A stretch of 64,000 bases of DNA from NCBI GenBank assembly GCA_964604635.1, contig CAZRZO010000002.1, forward strand, positions 4,700 through 68,699, in the 5' to 3' direction. Origin of the DNA: JAJZMY01 sp964604635. Its GTDB lineage: Archaea; Micrarchaeota; Micrarchaeia; Micrarchaeales; Micrarchaeaceae. Made by a program: the position numbers and the translations under genes. Under the pieces are notes generated by a model, which saw only the letters and a list, made by a program, of their open reading frames with translations, made no database searches and had not been told where the DNA came from. Below, piece by piece: positions 36,339 to 45,400 of the stretch (its first letter is position 1; each line of letters begins with the position of its first letter).

Positions 36339-37055
36339 ATGAATCAATTTAAAAATAAGATTAAACAAAAAATAAAATTATTAATTCCTCCAGAATTTTT
36401 AGAATTTAATTTACGTTTATATTCTTTTATTTTTTTAATGATATTAGCTTTAATTGCATTATTATTATTTCCTATTTCTAAATATAAAGGTTATATAGAT
36501 CCATTTTATTCTCCAACAGTATTAATTATTCCAATAATTGCGCTTTTTAGACTTACATGTTATGCTTTTAGAAAAGGTTATAATAGACATTTATTTAAAC
36601 ATCCTCAATCTTGTATAATTTCTAAACAAAATGATTTTTCAAGGAATTATAGTGGTGAAACAAGTTTATTATTTAGAATAGAAAATTTACATAGGTATTT
36701 TATGTATTTTTCAGTATTAATTCTGCCTTTTTTTTATTATGACATATATATTTCATTTGTATATAATTTATCAATAATAAGACTAGGTAGTTTATTTCTA
36801 TTAATAGATGCAATTATTTTAACATTATACGTTTTTTCATGTCATTCTGTAAGAAATTTAATAGGAGGAAATAAAAATTGTTTTAGTTGTTTAAATTTTT
36901 CAGCTAAAAGAAAAAATATATTTAATATACAATCCTTTTTAAATTCTCATCATGAATTTTTTGCATGGTTAAGCTTAAGTTTTATTATTTTTCTTGATCT
37001 CTATTTAAGAGCATTAACTGCATTTCATTTTAATATAATTTTAATGCATTTATAA
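36339..37055 (+). CDS. sdhC: Succinate dehydrogenase membrane anchor subunit (SdhC-like)
   Basis: A 238-aa integral membrane protein with about five helices. Segments such as LTCYAFRKGYNRHLFKHPQ, FSCHSVRNLIGG and FFAWLSLSFIIFLDLYLRAL resemble the single-polypeptide SDH anchors of actinobacterial type. His residues in the helices (for example in FSCHSVR and NSHHEFFAWL) may bind heme. The start is in a poor context 12 bp after sdhB. The family call rests on motif resemblance and operon position. Confidence 0.75.
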   Translation: MNQFKNKIKQKIKLLIPPEFLEFNLRLYSFIFLMILALIALLLFPISKYKGYIDPFYSPTVLIIPIIALFRLTCYAFRKGYNRHLFKHPQSCIISKQNDFSRNYSGETSLLFRIENLHRYFMYFSVLILPFFYYDIYISFVYNLSIIRLGSLFLLIDAIILTLYVFSCHSVRNLIGGNKNCFSCLNFSAKRKNIFNIQSFLNSHHEFFAWLSLSFIIFLDLYLRALTAFHFNIILMHL

Positions 37056-37073
37056 TTTAGTAAAAGTGAAAAA

Positions 37074-37235
37074 ATGAAAAAAATAAACCCAAAATACAAA
37101 TATCATTTATTCTTTTTTGGACTTTTAATGATAATAAGTTCTGGTTTTTTATATAAAGTTGAAAGAAATCTTGAATTAACAGGAATATTAGTAATAATTG
37201 GTTTTATTATTTTTATTTTATCATTAGTATTATAA
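37074..37235 (+). CDS. Small two-helix membrane peptide in the SDH operon
   Basis: A 53-aa ORF that begins AAAGTGAAAAA-ATG 18 bp after sdhC. It has a basic N-terminus (MKKINPKYKYH) and two hydrophobic helices, LFFFGLLMIISSGFLY and TGILVIIGFIIFILSLVL. The ribosome-binding site and spacing support a real gene. It is probably a fourth membrane subunit or assembly peptide of the SDH complex. Confidence 0.65.
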   Translation: MKKINPKYKYHLFFFGLLMIISSGFLYKVERNLELTGILVIIGFIIFILSLVL

Positions 37236-37246
37236 AAATAAAAAAA

Positions 37247-37576
37247 TTATTTATTATATTTTTTAATTAATTGAACAACTTCAAGAATTGATTTTTTGAC
37301 ATTTGCAATTGTTGCTGCACCCGTACAAATAATTTTACCATTTTTAAATAATAAAATAGCTGATTTGGGATTATGTAATTTTAATATTGCTCCTGGAAAT
37401 TGTTCTGGTTCATAGTCAATATCTCGTGATATTGATGCTAATTTATATAGATCTAATTCAACTCCCAATGCTGAACTTGCAACTATATTTACAATTCTAT
37501 AAGTTGGTTTTAATACATTTGAATTACTTTTTTTAGATACTTTTATTGCTTTTTTTACCATTGCTTTTTTTACCAT
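37247..37576 (-). CDS. tbp: TATA-binding protein with only one TBP repeat
   Basis: A 109-aa protein. After a basic ~25-aa N-terminus in which MVKKA occurs twice, residues 26-107 are a single TBP repeat: YRIVNIVASSALGVELDL, then YEPEQFPGAILKL (Phe60) and SAILLFKNGKIICTGA (Phe77). These match the DNA-intercalating Phe and beta-sheet of TBP. Archaeal and eukaryotic TBPs have two such repeats (~180 aa), and the second is absent. The reading frame ends with a normal stop 11 bp from the convergent SDH peptide gene. It could work as a homodimer. Another full TBP may exist elsewhere. Confidence 0.85.
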   Translation of the reverse strand: MVKKAMVKKAIKVSKKSNSNVLKPTYRIVNIVASSALGVELDLYKLASISRDIDYEPEQFPGAILKLHNPKSAILLFKNGKIICTGAATIANVKKSILEVVQLIKKYNK

Positions 37577-37821
37577 TTTTATCTACCAGATATTTTATAA
37601 ATTTAATACTTATTTAATAATATAATTATATTAATTATTTAAATCTTTATTTTTAATGTAATTTATATTAAATCCTTAAAAGATTAGAGAATAATATAAA
37701 AATTTATTATTATACTTTCTATAAACACATTAAAAGCAATAAAAATATATCTAATAATATAAAAACAAAAACTATTTTTTTAATATTAGTATTTTTATTT
37801 AGTTTTTATAATATATTTTTA

Positions 37822-40359
37822 TCAAAGTATTATTTCAGGAGCATTAGCATTTACTAATATTATTTTATTTAATGATATATATAATTTTAATTTTTCTAGT
37901 TCAGATGAATTAGAATTATATAAATTTATTTTAAAGTTATCTAATTTATCTCCATTTAAAAATACTAAGTATGTTTTTGAATTTTTATATACTGGAATTT
38001 TTTTAAATTTTGTTGAATTTGCATATATTATTAAATTTATTTTTTGATTATGGAATGTAGCAACAATATCTGCTGTATTACTAATATTTAAATCTGTAAA
38101 CATGAATGTATGATAAACAAAATAAAGTCTTAATTTTTTAAATATTGCTAAATATTCTGCATCATTTCCACTTTCATCAACCCAATAATTTGGTAAATAT
38201 AAATTATCTACATCTATTAAACTATTATTAGCTGAAAGCATATTGAGTAAATCATTTAAATTTTCATAAGTAACTGTTACTGGCATTCCATTAAATCTAA
38301 TATTACTAAATACACCTAATTTAATTTCATCTCTTGATAAAGGCATAAATTTCCAATGATAATATAAATTTACTTTATTGAATATATTTATAAATTCTTT
38401 TTTATCTATTTCAATTGAAATCTTTTTTTGAATTGGTATTGAAGGGACATCAATATAAAATGCATCTTTATTTGGTGTTTTTACTAAAACCATCATTAAA
38501 AGTGTAATAAATCCAATAATAGCAAATATTATTATTTTTTGATTTATTACAAATGGAGTTGAATATCCTTTTTTATTATAAGTATATTTGTGATCAAGCA
38601 TATACAAAGTAAAATTTAAATTTTGGCTATAAGTTACTATTGTCCCTTGTGGTAATTGATAAATAATAGTTCCATTATTAATTTTTCCTGTCTGATTTGT
38701 AAATCCTTTTAAATTTAATTTATAAGGAATACCAGATAAAGCAACTTTATTTGCACTTACATTAAAAGTAAATAAATTTTTCTTTAGATTTTCTGATTTT
38801 AAAGAAACATTTATTATTGGTATATTAAATAAACCCATTCCAATTATTGAGTTATTTGAATTTTTAACAATTGCAAAATAGCTTCCTGTTGAAAGATTAA
38901 ATGTTGGATAATAATAAAATGTAAATTGTTTTTTTAAAGACATTTCAGATTTTTTACAAGGATAATGATATCCTAAAAAAATTGGAGAACCTATTGGACT
39001 CATATTTATTGTATAAAAATAAATAGAAGGTTCTATTACTAAGTTTTTATTTTGACAGGTTATAAATTCAGAAATATTTGCAACAATTGGAATATTTGGA
39101 AGTACTAAACTTGGGACTATAACGCTTCCATTTAATGAAAAATTTGGTTGATAAAGAACATGCGAAAATTTTGAATATTTTGAGAAATTAACAGCAGCAT
39201 GATAATAAATATTATTTTTATAAAAATCATAATATTTTATTGAATTCTGAAAATTAATATTAAATGAAAAATTTTTTGAATTAGAAACAATTATTCTTGG
39301 AAAACCACTATTAAAATTATTTGTGATTTTACTATAATTTGCATATGAATAATTTACATTTAAATTATTTAAGATAATACCAAGATTTCCTGATGAATGA
39401 CTAAAATTTGATAAATTTACTATTCTTTGTCCACTTGCATATTTAGGCATCCAAAATAATTCAGCAATTGATTTTGCTAAATCATATGCATATTCATTTG
39501 TTGAATTCCAAGAATCAGGGTAATTAGAAAAAGCAACAATAGATCCATTTAAATAATTAATATAAGTCGTAGGCCCATAGTTAACACCATTTAAAAATCT
39601 AAATGTTTTTTTGGTAAAATAAAAACTTGAATTTGAAATTGTTGTATTTGGAACCCATTCCAGAAAATTAGGTATATTTAAATTTGGAACTGGTGTTGAA
39701 AAAGGAGATTCAACACTTCTTGATAAATTAGCTCCAGTATAAATTATATTAATTCCTTTATTTAATAAGAAATAAAGTGCTGTTATATTTGAATTATTTA
39801 TTGTTTGAAATATTTGATTAGGCATTAAACCTGTTGATATAATAAGTATTGAATTATTTTGTATTTTAGAAATATTAACAAATGAAATTATTGAGATATT
39901 ATCTTTTATATTATATATTTTCAGATATTTTTTAAGTAAAGAAATTACTTTAACACTATTCTGTCCATGGAAATTTTCTCCACTTGTATTCCATATATAA
40001 ATTTTTTTAGGTAGTGGTCTTTTAAAAATTGATTCATTTATTGTTAAATTAGAAATATTATATGAATTATAAGAGATAATAGAATATGGGTAAGATTCAA
40101 AAGTATAATATAAACCTAATTTAGTTCTATTTATTTTTGTATTATTATAAAAAACAATCCCAGACGAACTAAATTTCGTAAAAAGCTGTGAATTTATTAT
40201 TACATTTTCTGTTATATAATGTGAACTAATTGAATGTAATTGCATTTGGACATAAAAAATAAAAATAGCAAATAAAATACTTATTATTATTATTGCTATG
40301 ACTATTGATTTATGTGCTTTTACTAAATTATTTATATTTATTTTATTGATCTTTGGCAT
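37822..40359 (-). CDS. Large membrane-anchored extracytoplasmic protein, function unknown
   Basis: An ~845-aa protein with an N-terminal membrane anchor (SIVIAIIIISILFAIFIFYV, residues ~18-37), a ~570-aa extracytoplasmic region rich in Asn, Ser and aromatic residues, and a second helix near residue ~610 (IIIFAIIGFITLLMMVLV). A ~200-aa cytoplasmic C-terminal domain follows. It is full of N-glycosylation sequons. No catalytic motif is recognised. The ATG at 40359 is preferred to a TTG 9 bp upstream. The upstream gene on the same strand encodes a coiled-coil/winged-helix candidate, and the pair may be functionally linked. Confidence 0.65.
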   Translation of the reverse strand: MPKINKININNLVKAHKSIVIAIIIISILFAIFIFYVQMQLHSISSHYITENVIINSQLFTKFSSSGIVFYNNTKINRTKLGLYYTFESYPYSIISYNSYNISNLTINESIFKRPLPKKIYIWNTSGENFHGQNSVKVISLLKKYLKIYNIKDNISIISFVNISKIQNNSILIISTGLMPNQIFQTINNSNITALYFLLNKGINIIYTGANLSRSVESPFSTPVPNLNIPNFLEWVPNTTISNSSFYFTKKTFRFLNGVNYGPTTYINYLNGSIVAFSNYPDSWNSTNEYAYDLAKSIAELFWMPKYASGQRIVNLSNFSHSSGNLGIILNNLNVNYSYANYSKITNNFNSGFPRIIVSNSKNFSFNINFQNSIKYYDFYKNNIYYHAAVNFSKYSKFSHVLYQPNFSLNGSVIVPSLVLPNIPIVANISEFITCQNKNLVIEPSIYFYTINMSPIGSPIFLGYHYPCKKSEMSLKKQFTFYYYPTFNLSTGSYFAIVKNSNNSIIGMGLFNIPIINVSLKSENLKKNLFTFNVSANKVALSGIPYKLNLKGFTNQTGKINNGTIIYQLPQGTIVTYSQNLNFTLYMLDHKYTYNKKGYSTPFVINQKIIIFAIIGFITLLMMVLVKTPNKDAFYIDVPSIPIQKKISIEIDKKEFINIFNKVNLYYHWKFMPLSRDEIKLGVFSNIRFNGMPVTVTYENLNDLLNMLSANNSLIDVDNLYLPNYWVDESGNDAEYLAIFKKLRLYFVYHTFMFTDLNISNTADIVATFHNQKINLIIYANSTKFKKIPVYKNSKTYLVFLNGDKLDNFKINLYNSNSSELEKLKLYISLNKIILVNANAPEIIL

Positions 40360-40532
40360 TTGAATCAAAAAATATTTTTATTATTATTTCTTTTTCTGTT
40401 TTTTCATTGCAAATATTTTTATAAAAAGATCTGTTAAAAAGTTATTTTGCTGTCCTATTTTTTTAAGTATTGAGTATACTTTAATATACTTTAATCTTTT
40501 ATTTATTATAACATAATATTTCATATTATCAT

Positions 40533-41324
40533 TTAGCCCTTTAATTCTAAATAACCAAAGCTAACCATTTTATTTAATATTTGTTCTATCCTTGGTGGCA
40601 TAATTTTATAACTTTTTGCAAATTCATTAATATCTATTGTATTACCATGTGATTCAATCCATTCTTCAATCATAACCATTAATGATTCATCTGAATAAAT
40701 TTCTAAATCTTTTAATTTCAATGCTAATTTTTTATTTGTTTGATTTAATTGGGAAGACATTGCTGTTAAATTTTTATTAGATCTTTTTAAATCATTATTA
40801 ATTATTTTTAGTTCTTTATATTCATTAAAAATAGAGTCATAATTATTGAATAATGTGCTATAATTCTGGGATATTGAAGATAAAACATCATTAATCATTG
40901 AATCTAAATGTTGAAATAATTCTTTTAAGTCTATTTCATAACAATTATTTATTAAAGCTAAAACATTTAAAAAATTTTTCATAATACTAAGTCTTCGTAA
41001 TTTTTTACTTGAATCAAATGCAATTGAATACTGAATTTCGATATGATCTGTATAAAAATCAAAAATAAAAAATAGAAACGGCTTTTTTTGTATATCTCTA
41101 CTTTCTACTTTAAATAAAATTAAATTCTTTTGATTCAGTTGTGATGATAATACTTCTATGTTTGAAATTATCTTGTAAATATCTTTAAAGTCCTTAATTA
41201 ATTTTGCATTTATTCTTATTGATTCAACATAAGGGATATCTTCTTGCACTTGTGTTTGAGGCTTTTGTTTCTGTTGAGAATTATTTGCAATATTCTGAAC
41301 ATTAATTTGATTATTATTTTGCAT
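40533..41324 (-). CDS. Coiled-coil protein with C-terminal winged-helix-like domain
   Basis: A 263-aa cytoplasmic protein. It has a Gln/Asn-rich N-terminal ~30 residues, a central mixed domain with EDIPYVESIRINAKLIKDFK, a coiled coil (~165-215) and a C-terminal ~50 residues that look like a winged helix (IEEWIESHGNTIDINEFAKS, then RIEQILNKMVSFGYLEL). DNA binding is possible but not established. It lies upstream of the large membrane protein on the same strand. Confidence 0.6.
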   Translation of the reverse strand: MQNNNQINVQNIANNSQQKQKPQTQVQEDIPYVESIRINAKLIKDFKDIYKIISNIEVLSSQLNQKNLILFKVESRDIQKKPFLFFIFDFYTDHIEIQYSIAFDSSKKLRRLSIMKNFLNVLALINNCYEIDLKELFQHLDSMINDVLSSISQNYSTLFNNYDSIFNEYKELKIINNDLKRSNKNLTAMSSQLNQTNKKLALKLKDLEIYSDESLMVMIEEWIESHGNTIDINEFAKSYKIMPPRIEQILNKMVSFGYLELKG

Positions 41325-41537
41325 AAAAAATCATTAAAATTTATTTAAATTTTATTATTACTAACTATGAAATAATTATTCATTAAATTATAATAATTAT
41401 AGCAATTATATAACTTTAAAATATTTATTAGTTTATATGCTGATTTTATTATATTAAATCATATTTTTTATTTTTTATATTTAATTTATTAAATATTCAA
41501 CAATAAACTTTAAATTTTTAATTAGTTTATTGATATT

Positions 41538-43088
41538 ATGGAAAATAATAAAGCTGATGAACTTTTTAAGGAATTTAGAGAACATTCAATATCTGAATTT
41601 TTTAAAAAAAATAGACAAATGCTTGGGTATTCAAGTGCTTCAAGATCTCTTGTTACTATTATTCATGAATATGTTACAAATTCTTTAGATGCTTGTGAAG
41701 AAGCAGGAATTTTACCTAGTATTTTTATTAAAATAATAAAACAAGGTGAAAATAAATTTAAAATTATTATAAAAGATAATGGTCCTGGAATACCAAAAAA
41801 CTATATAGGAAAAGCATTAGCAATTATATTAGCAGGAACAAAGTTTCATAGATTTTTGCAGCAAAGAGGTCAGCAAGGAATTGGTGCAGCAGGATGTACT
41901 TTATTTTCGCAAATAACAACTGGAAAGCCAATATTTGTAAAATCTAGTACTGGAAAACAAACTTATTCTTATAATATTTCAATAAATACAAAAAATAATA
42001 AACCAATAATAAGTAATTTAATTGAAACAGATCAAATAGAACAGGGATTATATATAGAAGCAAATTTTGCTGATGTTAAATATATTAATGGTGAACATAG
42101 TGTTTATGAATATTTAAGAAGAACTGCTTTATCTAATCCACATATTGAAATAAAATTTATTGATCCAAATAATGAAGAATTTGTATTTTTAAGAGTTATT
42201 CAAGAAATACCACTAAAATCAAAAGTAATAAAACCTCATCCATTAGGATTAGATATTAATGATATCCTTGAATATGCTTCTTATTCAAAAGCAAATAAAT
42301 TATCTATTTTTTTGTTAGATACATTTTCAAGAGTTACAAGAAATAAATTAAAAGAAATAACTAATATTGACCTTAATAGAACACCAAAAAAATTAACATG
42401 GAGTGAAGCAGAAGAATTAATTGAAAATTTTAAAAAAATTAAATGGATGTCTCCAGATACTAGTTCTATTATTCCAATTGGGAAACAACAAATTAAAATT
42501 GCATTGGAAAATATTTTAAATCCTGAATATATGTGTATAATTGAAAGAAAACCACTAGTTTTTAGAGGTGGAATACCATTTGCTGTTGAAGCTGCAATTA
42601 CATATGGTGGAAACTCAGGAAATAATCAAAAAAATGTGTATTTTGCAAATATCTTAAGATTTGCTAATCGTGTTCCATTATTATTTGATGCTGGAAATTG
42701 CGCAATAACAAGTGCTGTAAAATCGATTGAATGGAAAAGATATGGGTTAGATTTAGAAAAACAACCAATAAGTATTTTTGTAAATGTATCCTCTGTTTAT
42801 ATTCCTTATGAAGGTGTTGGCAAAGAAGCAATAGCAAAGCAAGAAGAAATAATAGAAGAAATTAGATTAGCATTAATGGAAGCAGGAAGAGGAATTCAAA
42901 AATATATAAGAGGAAAAGAAAATATTAATTATGAAGTAAATAAATACAAAACAATAAAAAGATATTCAAAACAATTAGCAAAAGATTTAAGTTCTATTAC
43001 TGGTAAAAACTTTTCAGATATATCAATTGAAATAGATAAACTTATTGAAAAACATTATAAAAACAAAATTGAAGAAAAAAAGAATTAA
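41538..43088 (+). CDS. top6B: DNA topoisomerase VI subunit B
   Basis: A 516-aa GHKL ATPase subunit of the type IIB topoisomerase that relaxes supercoils and decatenates DNA. The ATP-site motifs are IIHEYVTNSLDACEEAG, IKDNGPGIPKNYIGKAL and RGQQGIGAAGCTLFSQ. The transducer Lys region is seen around KQQIKIALENILNPE. TTATTGATATT precedes the ATG. Subunit A, often adjacent in archaea, is not in the window. Length is near normal. Confidence 0.95.
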   Translation: MENNKADELFKEFREHSISEFFKKNRQMLGYSSASRSLVTIIHEYVTNSLDACEEAGILPSIFIKIIKQGENKFKIIIKDNGPGIPKNYIGKALAIILAGTKFHRFLQQRGQQGIGAAGCTLFSQITTGKPIFVKSSTGKQTYSYNISINTKNNKPIISNLIETDQIEQGLYIEANFADVKYINGEHSVYEYLRRTALSNPHIEIKFIDPNNEEFVFLRVIQEIPLKSKVIKPHPLGLDINDILEYASYSKANKLSIFLLDTFSRVTRNKLKEITNIDLNRTPKKLTWSEAEELIENFKKIKWMSPDTSSIIPIGKQQIKIALENILNPEYMCIIERKPLVFRGGIPFAVEAAITYGGNSGNNQKNVYFANILRFANRVPLLFDAGNCAITSAVKSIEWKRYGLDLEKQPISIFVNVSSVYIPYEGVGKEAIAKQEEIIEEIRLALMEAGRGIQKYIRGKENINYEVNKYKTIKRYSKQLAKDLSSITGKNFSDISIEIDKLIEKHYKNKIEEKKN

Positions 43089-43114
43089 TAATTAAAATTT
43101 ATTAAGTAATAAAA

Positions 43115-44257
43115 TCATATAAATCCTCTCATTCTACCTCCAATATGTGTAACACCCCCTAAAAATTGCGCTAATTCATTAATAGATGCATATGCAATTG
43201 CAATTATTAAACTCGGATAAAATAATAATAATAACCAATAACTTGCCATTGCGTTTTTTATTTGATGAAGTTGAATTATAAGTGGACTAGTAGGTGTTAA
43301 AGCATTTGTTACATATCCCTGCTTTGTTCCAAATTTATTTAATAAATTAGATGTTTGGGTTAAATTTTGTAAAAGATTTGGTGCTGTAAAATAAAATGCA
43401 ATTGCAAACATTGTTGGTACAATTAAATAAAATGTTATTCCTATTGCAATTAACATCCCACCTAATGCTCTTGTTGGAAATATTGCTCTAAATATAACAC
43501 CTGGAACTAAAAATATTGGTATTGTTGCAACTGAAAAAAAGACTATTAAAAAGTATTCTGACCAAAGAATCATTATTCCATCTGAAATAATATTCATTAA
43601 TACTATTGCAGGATCAATAAAAAGTACTGATGCAATGAATTTCCCTATTGACAGTGCAATATTTACTGACCCTCCTATAAATCCACTAACTCCTGTTAAT
43701 GTACCAAATAATGTACTTGTTCCTCCAACTGTTAGAACAAAAGAAAAATAAAATTTGCTTTTAAGATAAATAAAAAATAAACTTGAATATAATGTCTGTG
43801 ATTTACTAATTGTTGATGTAATTAAATGAAGTGCTGTTGGATATGGATTAATAGGACCAACAGTTAATCCTGGTAATATACCAAAAACAACAGCACAAAC
43901 ATATAAAAATAACAAAACAATAATTCCACTTGCTGCTGCTTCATATATTTCACCAATACCAAAATTTTTTATTTTATTGTTTCCTGTTAAAAAACCAGCC
44001 ATATAAATTATTGCAGCAATTGCAAAAGATATTAAAACAGCAATCCACATTATTGGTGCTTCTTTTGAATATGAATTATTTATCTGACTATTTATTTGAC
44101 AATACCATGGTTCTGTTCCTTTAATAATTGATTTAATTGACGTGGGTAATGTTGAACATCCTGCAGTATTTGCAGATGCTGCACTAATAATATTCATTTC
44201 ACTTATAATAAATAATAAAACAAAAATCATTAAAAATAATTTTAATATATTTCTCAT
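43115..44257 (-). CDS. VirB6/TrbL/CedA-like polytopic protein, paralogue 6
   Basis: A 380-aa protein with a signal peptide (residues 1-28) and about seven more membrane helices. It shares the cluster's two marks: an early helix pair (IAVLISFAIAAIIYMAGFLT then IGEIYEAAASGIIVLLFLYV) and the downstream motif GVIFRAIFPTRALGGMLIAI. An N-terminal extracytoplasmic loop carries two Cys. It is the last gene of the minus-strand cluster, which begins with a VirB2-like pilin. A channel or secretion-pore role is inference from topology and context. Confidence 0.6.
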   Translation of the reverse strand: MRNILKLFLMIFVLLFIISEMNIISAASANTAGCSTLPTSIKSIIKGTEPWYCQINSQINNSYSKEAPIMWIAVLISFAIAAIIYMAGFLTGNNKIKNFGIGEIYEAAASGIIVLLFLYVCAVVFGILPGLTVGPINPYPTALHLITSTISKSQTLYSSLFFIYLKSKFYFSFVLTVGGTSTLFGTLTGVSGFIGGSVNIALSIGKFIASVLFIDPAIVLMNIISDGIMILWSEYFLIVFFSVATIPIFLVPGVIFRAIFPTRALGGMLIAIGITFYLIVPTMFAIAFYFTAPNLLQNLTQTSNLLNKFGTKQGYVTNALTPTSPLIIQLHQIKNAMASYWLLLLFYPSLIIAIAYASINELAQFLGGVTHIGGRMRGFI

Positions 44258-44310
44258 TTTTTCACTTACTAATTAAAATTTATTTGTATTTTATTATATT
44301 TTAAATTCAT

Positions 44311-45396
44311 TTAAATCAATCCACTTAATAAACTCATAAATTCCATTCTTTCTCCCATTGCACTTGAAAAATCAATTATAAATGCATCAAGAATCAGAAA
44401 ATTTAAAAATGGCATAAATGTTAATCCACCAATTATATATCCAAGATTTAATGCAAATTTACCACTTATAAATATTGCAGGAGTTACTGTACTAACAATT
44501 ACTGTTGATAATATACCAGTAATTCCCCCTATAAATTGACTAATTAATGCAATAGCAGATAGAGTTCCAATCTGTGTTGTAATAAATCCATATGTAATTG
44601 CAGTTAATAAAGGATAAACTAAACCTAATCCAATACCTAATGCAATCATTGCACCACCAAAACCTCTAGTTACTCCAAATATTCTTGCTATAAGTCCAAT
44701 AACTAAGAATAATGATAAAAATAATAATGCTGAAGAAATAAGCATTAATTGTATTTGATTTAAAATTAACATAAAAACTATTGATTCAAAAAATAGAGTA
44801 ATAAATTCAGCATCTGATTTTGGAAAAACACTTGAAATACTACTACTAACGCCTAAATCACCTAATTTTGCTTTACTTATTGTACTTGATTGAATGCTTG
44901 CATTAATCCCAGGACTAAAACTAAGAAAAGTTTCACCCCAATAAAATACTTGAAAATATGTTTCAGCATCATTATTAAAAACACTTAAATCACATGCAGA
45001 TAATTGAAATAATGTTTTTGGTACTACTTTTGCATTACTACATTGACTTGGTAATAAATGTGCGCTTGAAAATGCTGGCATTGGATTTAAAAAAAATAAA
45101 GAACTTATCCATACAAAAATCAGTAAAATAATAAAAGATAAAAATGCTTCATACATTTGCATTTTTGCCCACGCTTCAATACGTGTATTAAACATAAATC
45201 TACTTAGCATATAAATAAATGCTGAAATAGCAATAATTATTAAAACAGCAATCAATGCAATAGGTTCCCAATTACTAATACTTATTGGAAATGAATTTGA
45301 TGATGTAGCATTAGAAATATTATTAAAAAAGATAAATAATAATATTATTAATATAATTATTCTAATATTTATTTTATTTTTTATTTTTTGCATCAT
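44311..45396 (-). CDS. VirB6/TrbL/CedA-like polytopic protein, paralogue 5
   Basis: A 361-aa polytopic membrane protein with a signal peptide (residues ~10-30). The helix pair PIALIAVLIIIAISAFIYML and AKMQMYEAFLSFIILLIFVW is followed by a central extracytoplasmic loop. The shared motif then appears as IARIFGVTRGFGGAMIALGI. Two extracytoplasmic Cys occur in the first loop. It starts 4 bp after paralogue 4, so cotranslation is likely. It is clearly related by architecture to the other five, although overall identity is low. Confidence 0.6.
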   Translation of the reverse strand: MMQKIKNKINIRIIILIILLFIFFNNISNATSSNSFPISISNWEPIALIAVLIIIAISAFIYMLSRFMFNTRIEAWAKMQMYEAFLSFIILLIFVWISSLFFLNPMPAFSSAHLLPSQCSNAKVVPKTLFQLSACDLSVFNNDAETYFQVFYWGETFLSFSPGINASIQSSTISKAKLGDLGVSSSISSVFPKSDAEFITLFFESIVFMLILNQIQLMLISSALLFLSLFLVIGLIARIFGVTRGFGGAMIALGIGLGLVYPLLTAITYGFITTQIGTLSAIALISQFIGGITGILSTVIVSTVTPAIFISGKFALNLGYIIGGLTFMPFLNFLILDAFIIDFSSAMGERMEFMSLLSGLI

Positions 45397-45400
45397 ATCT

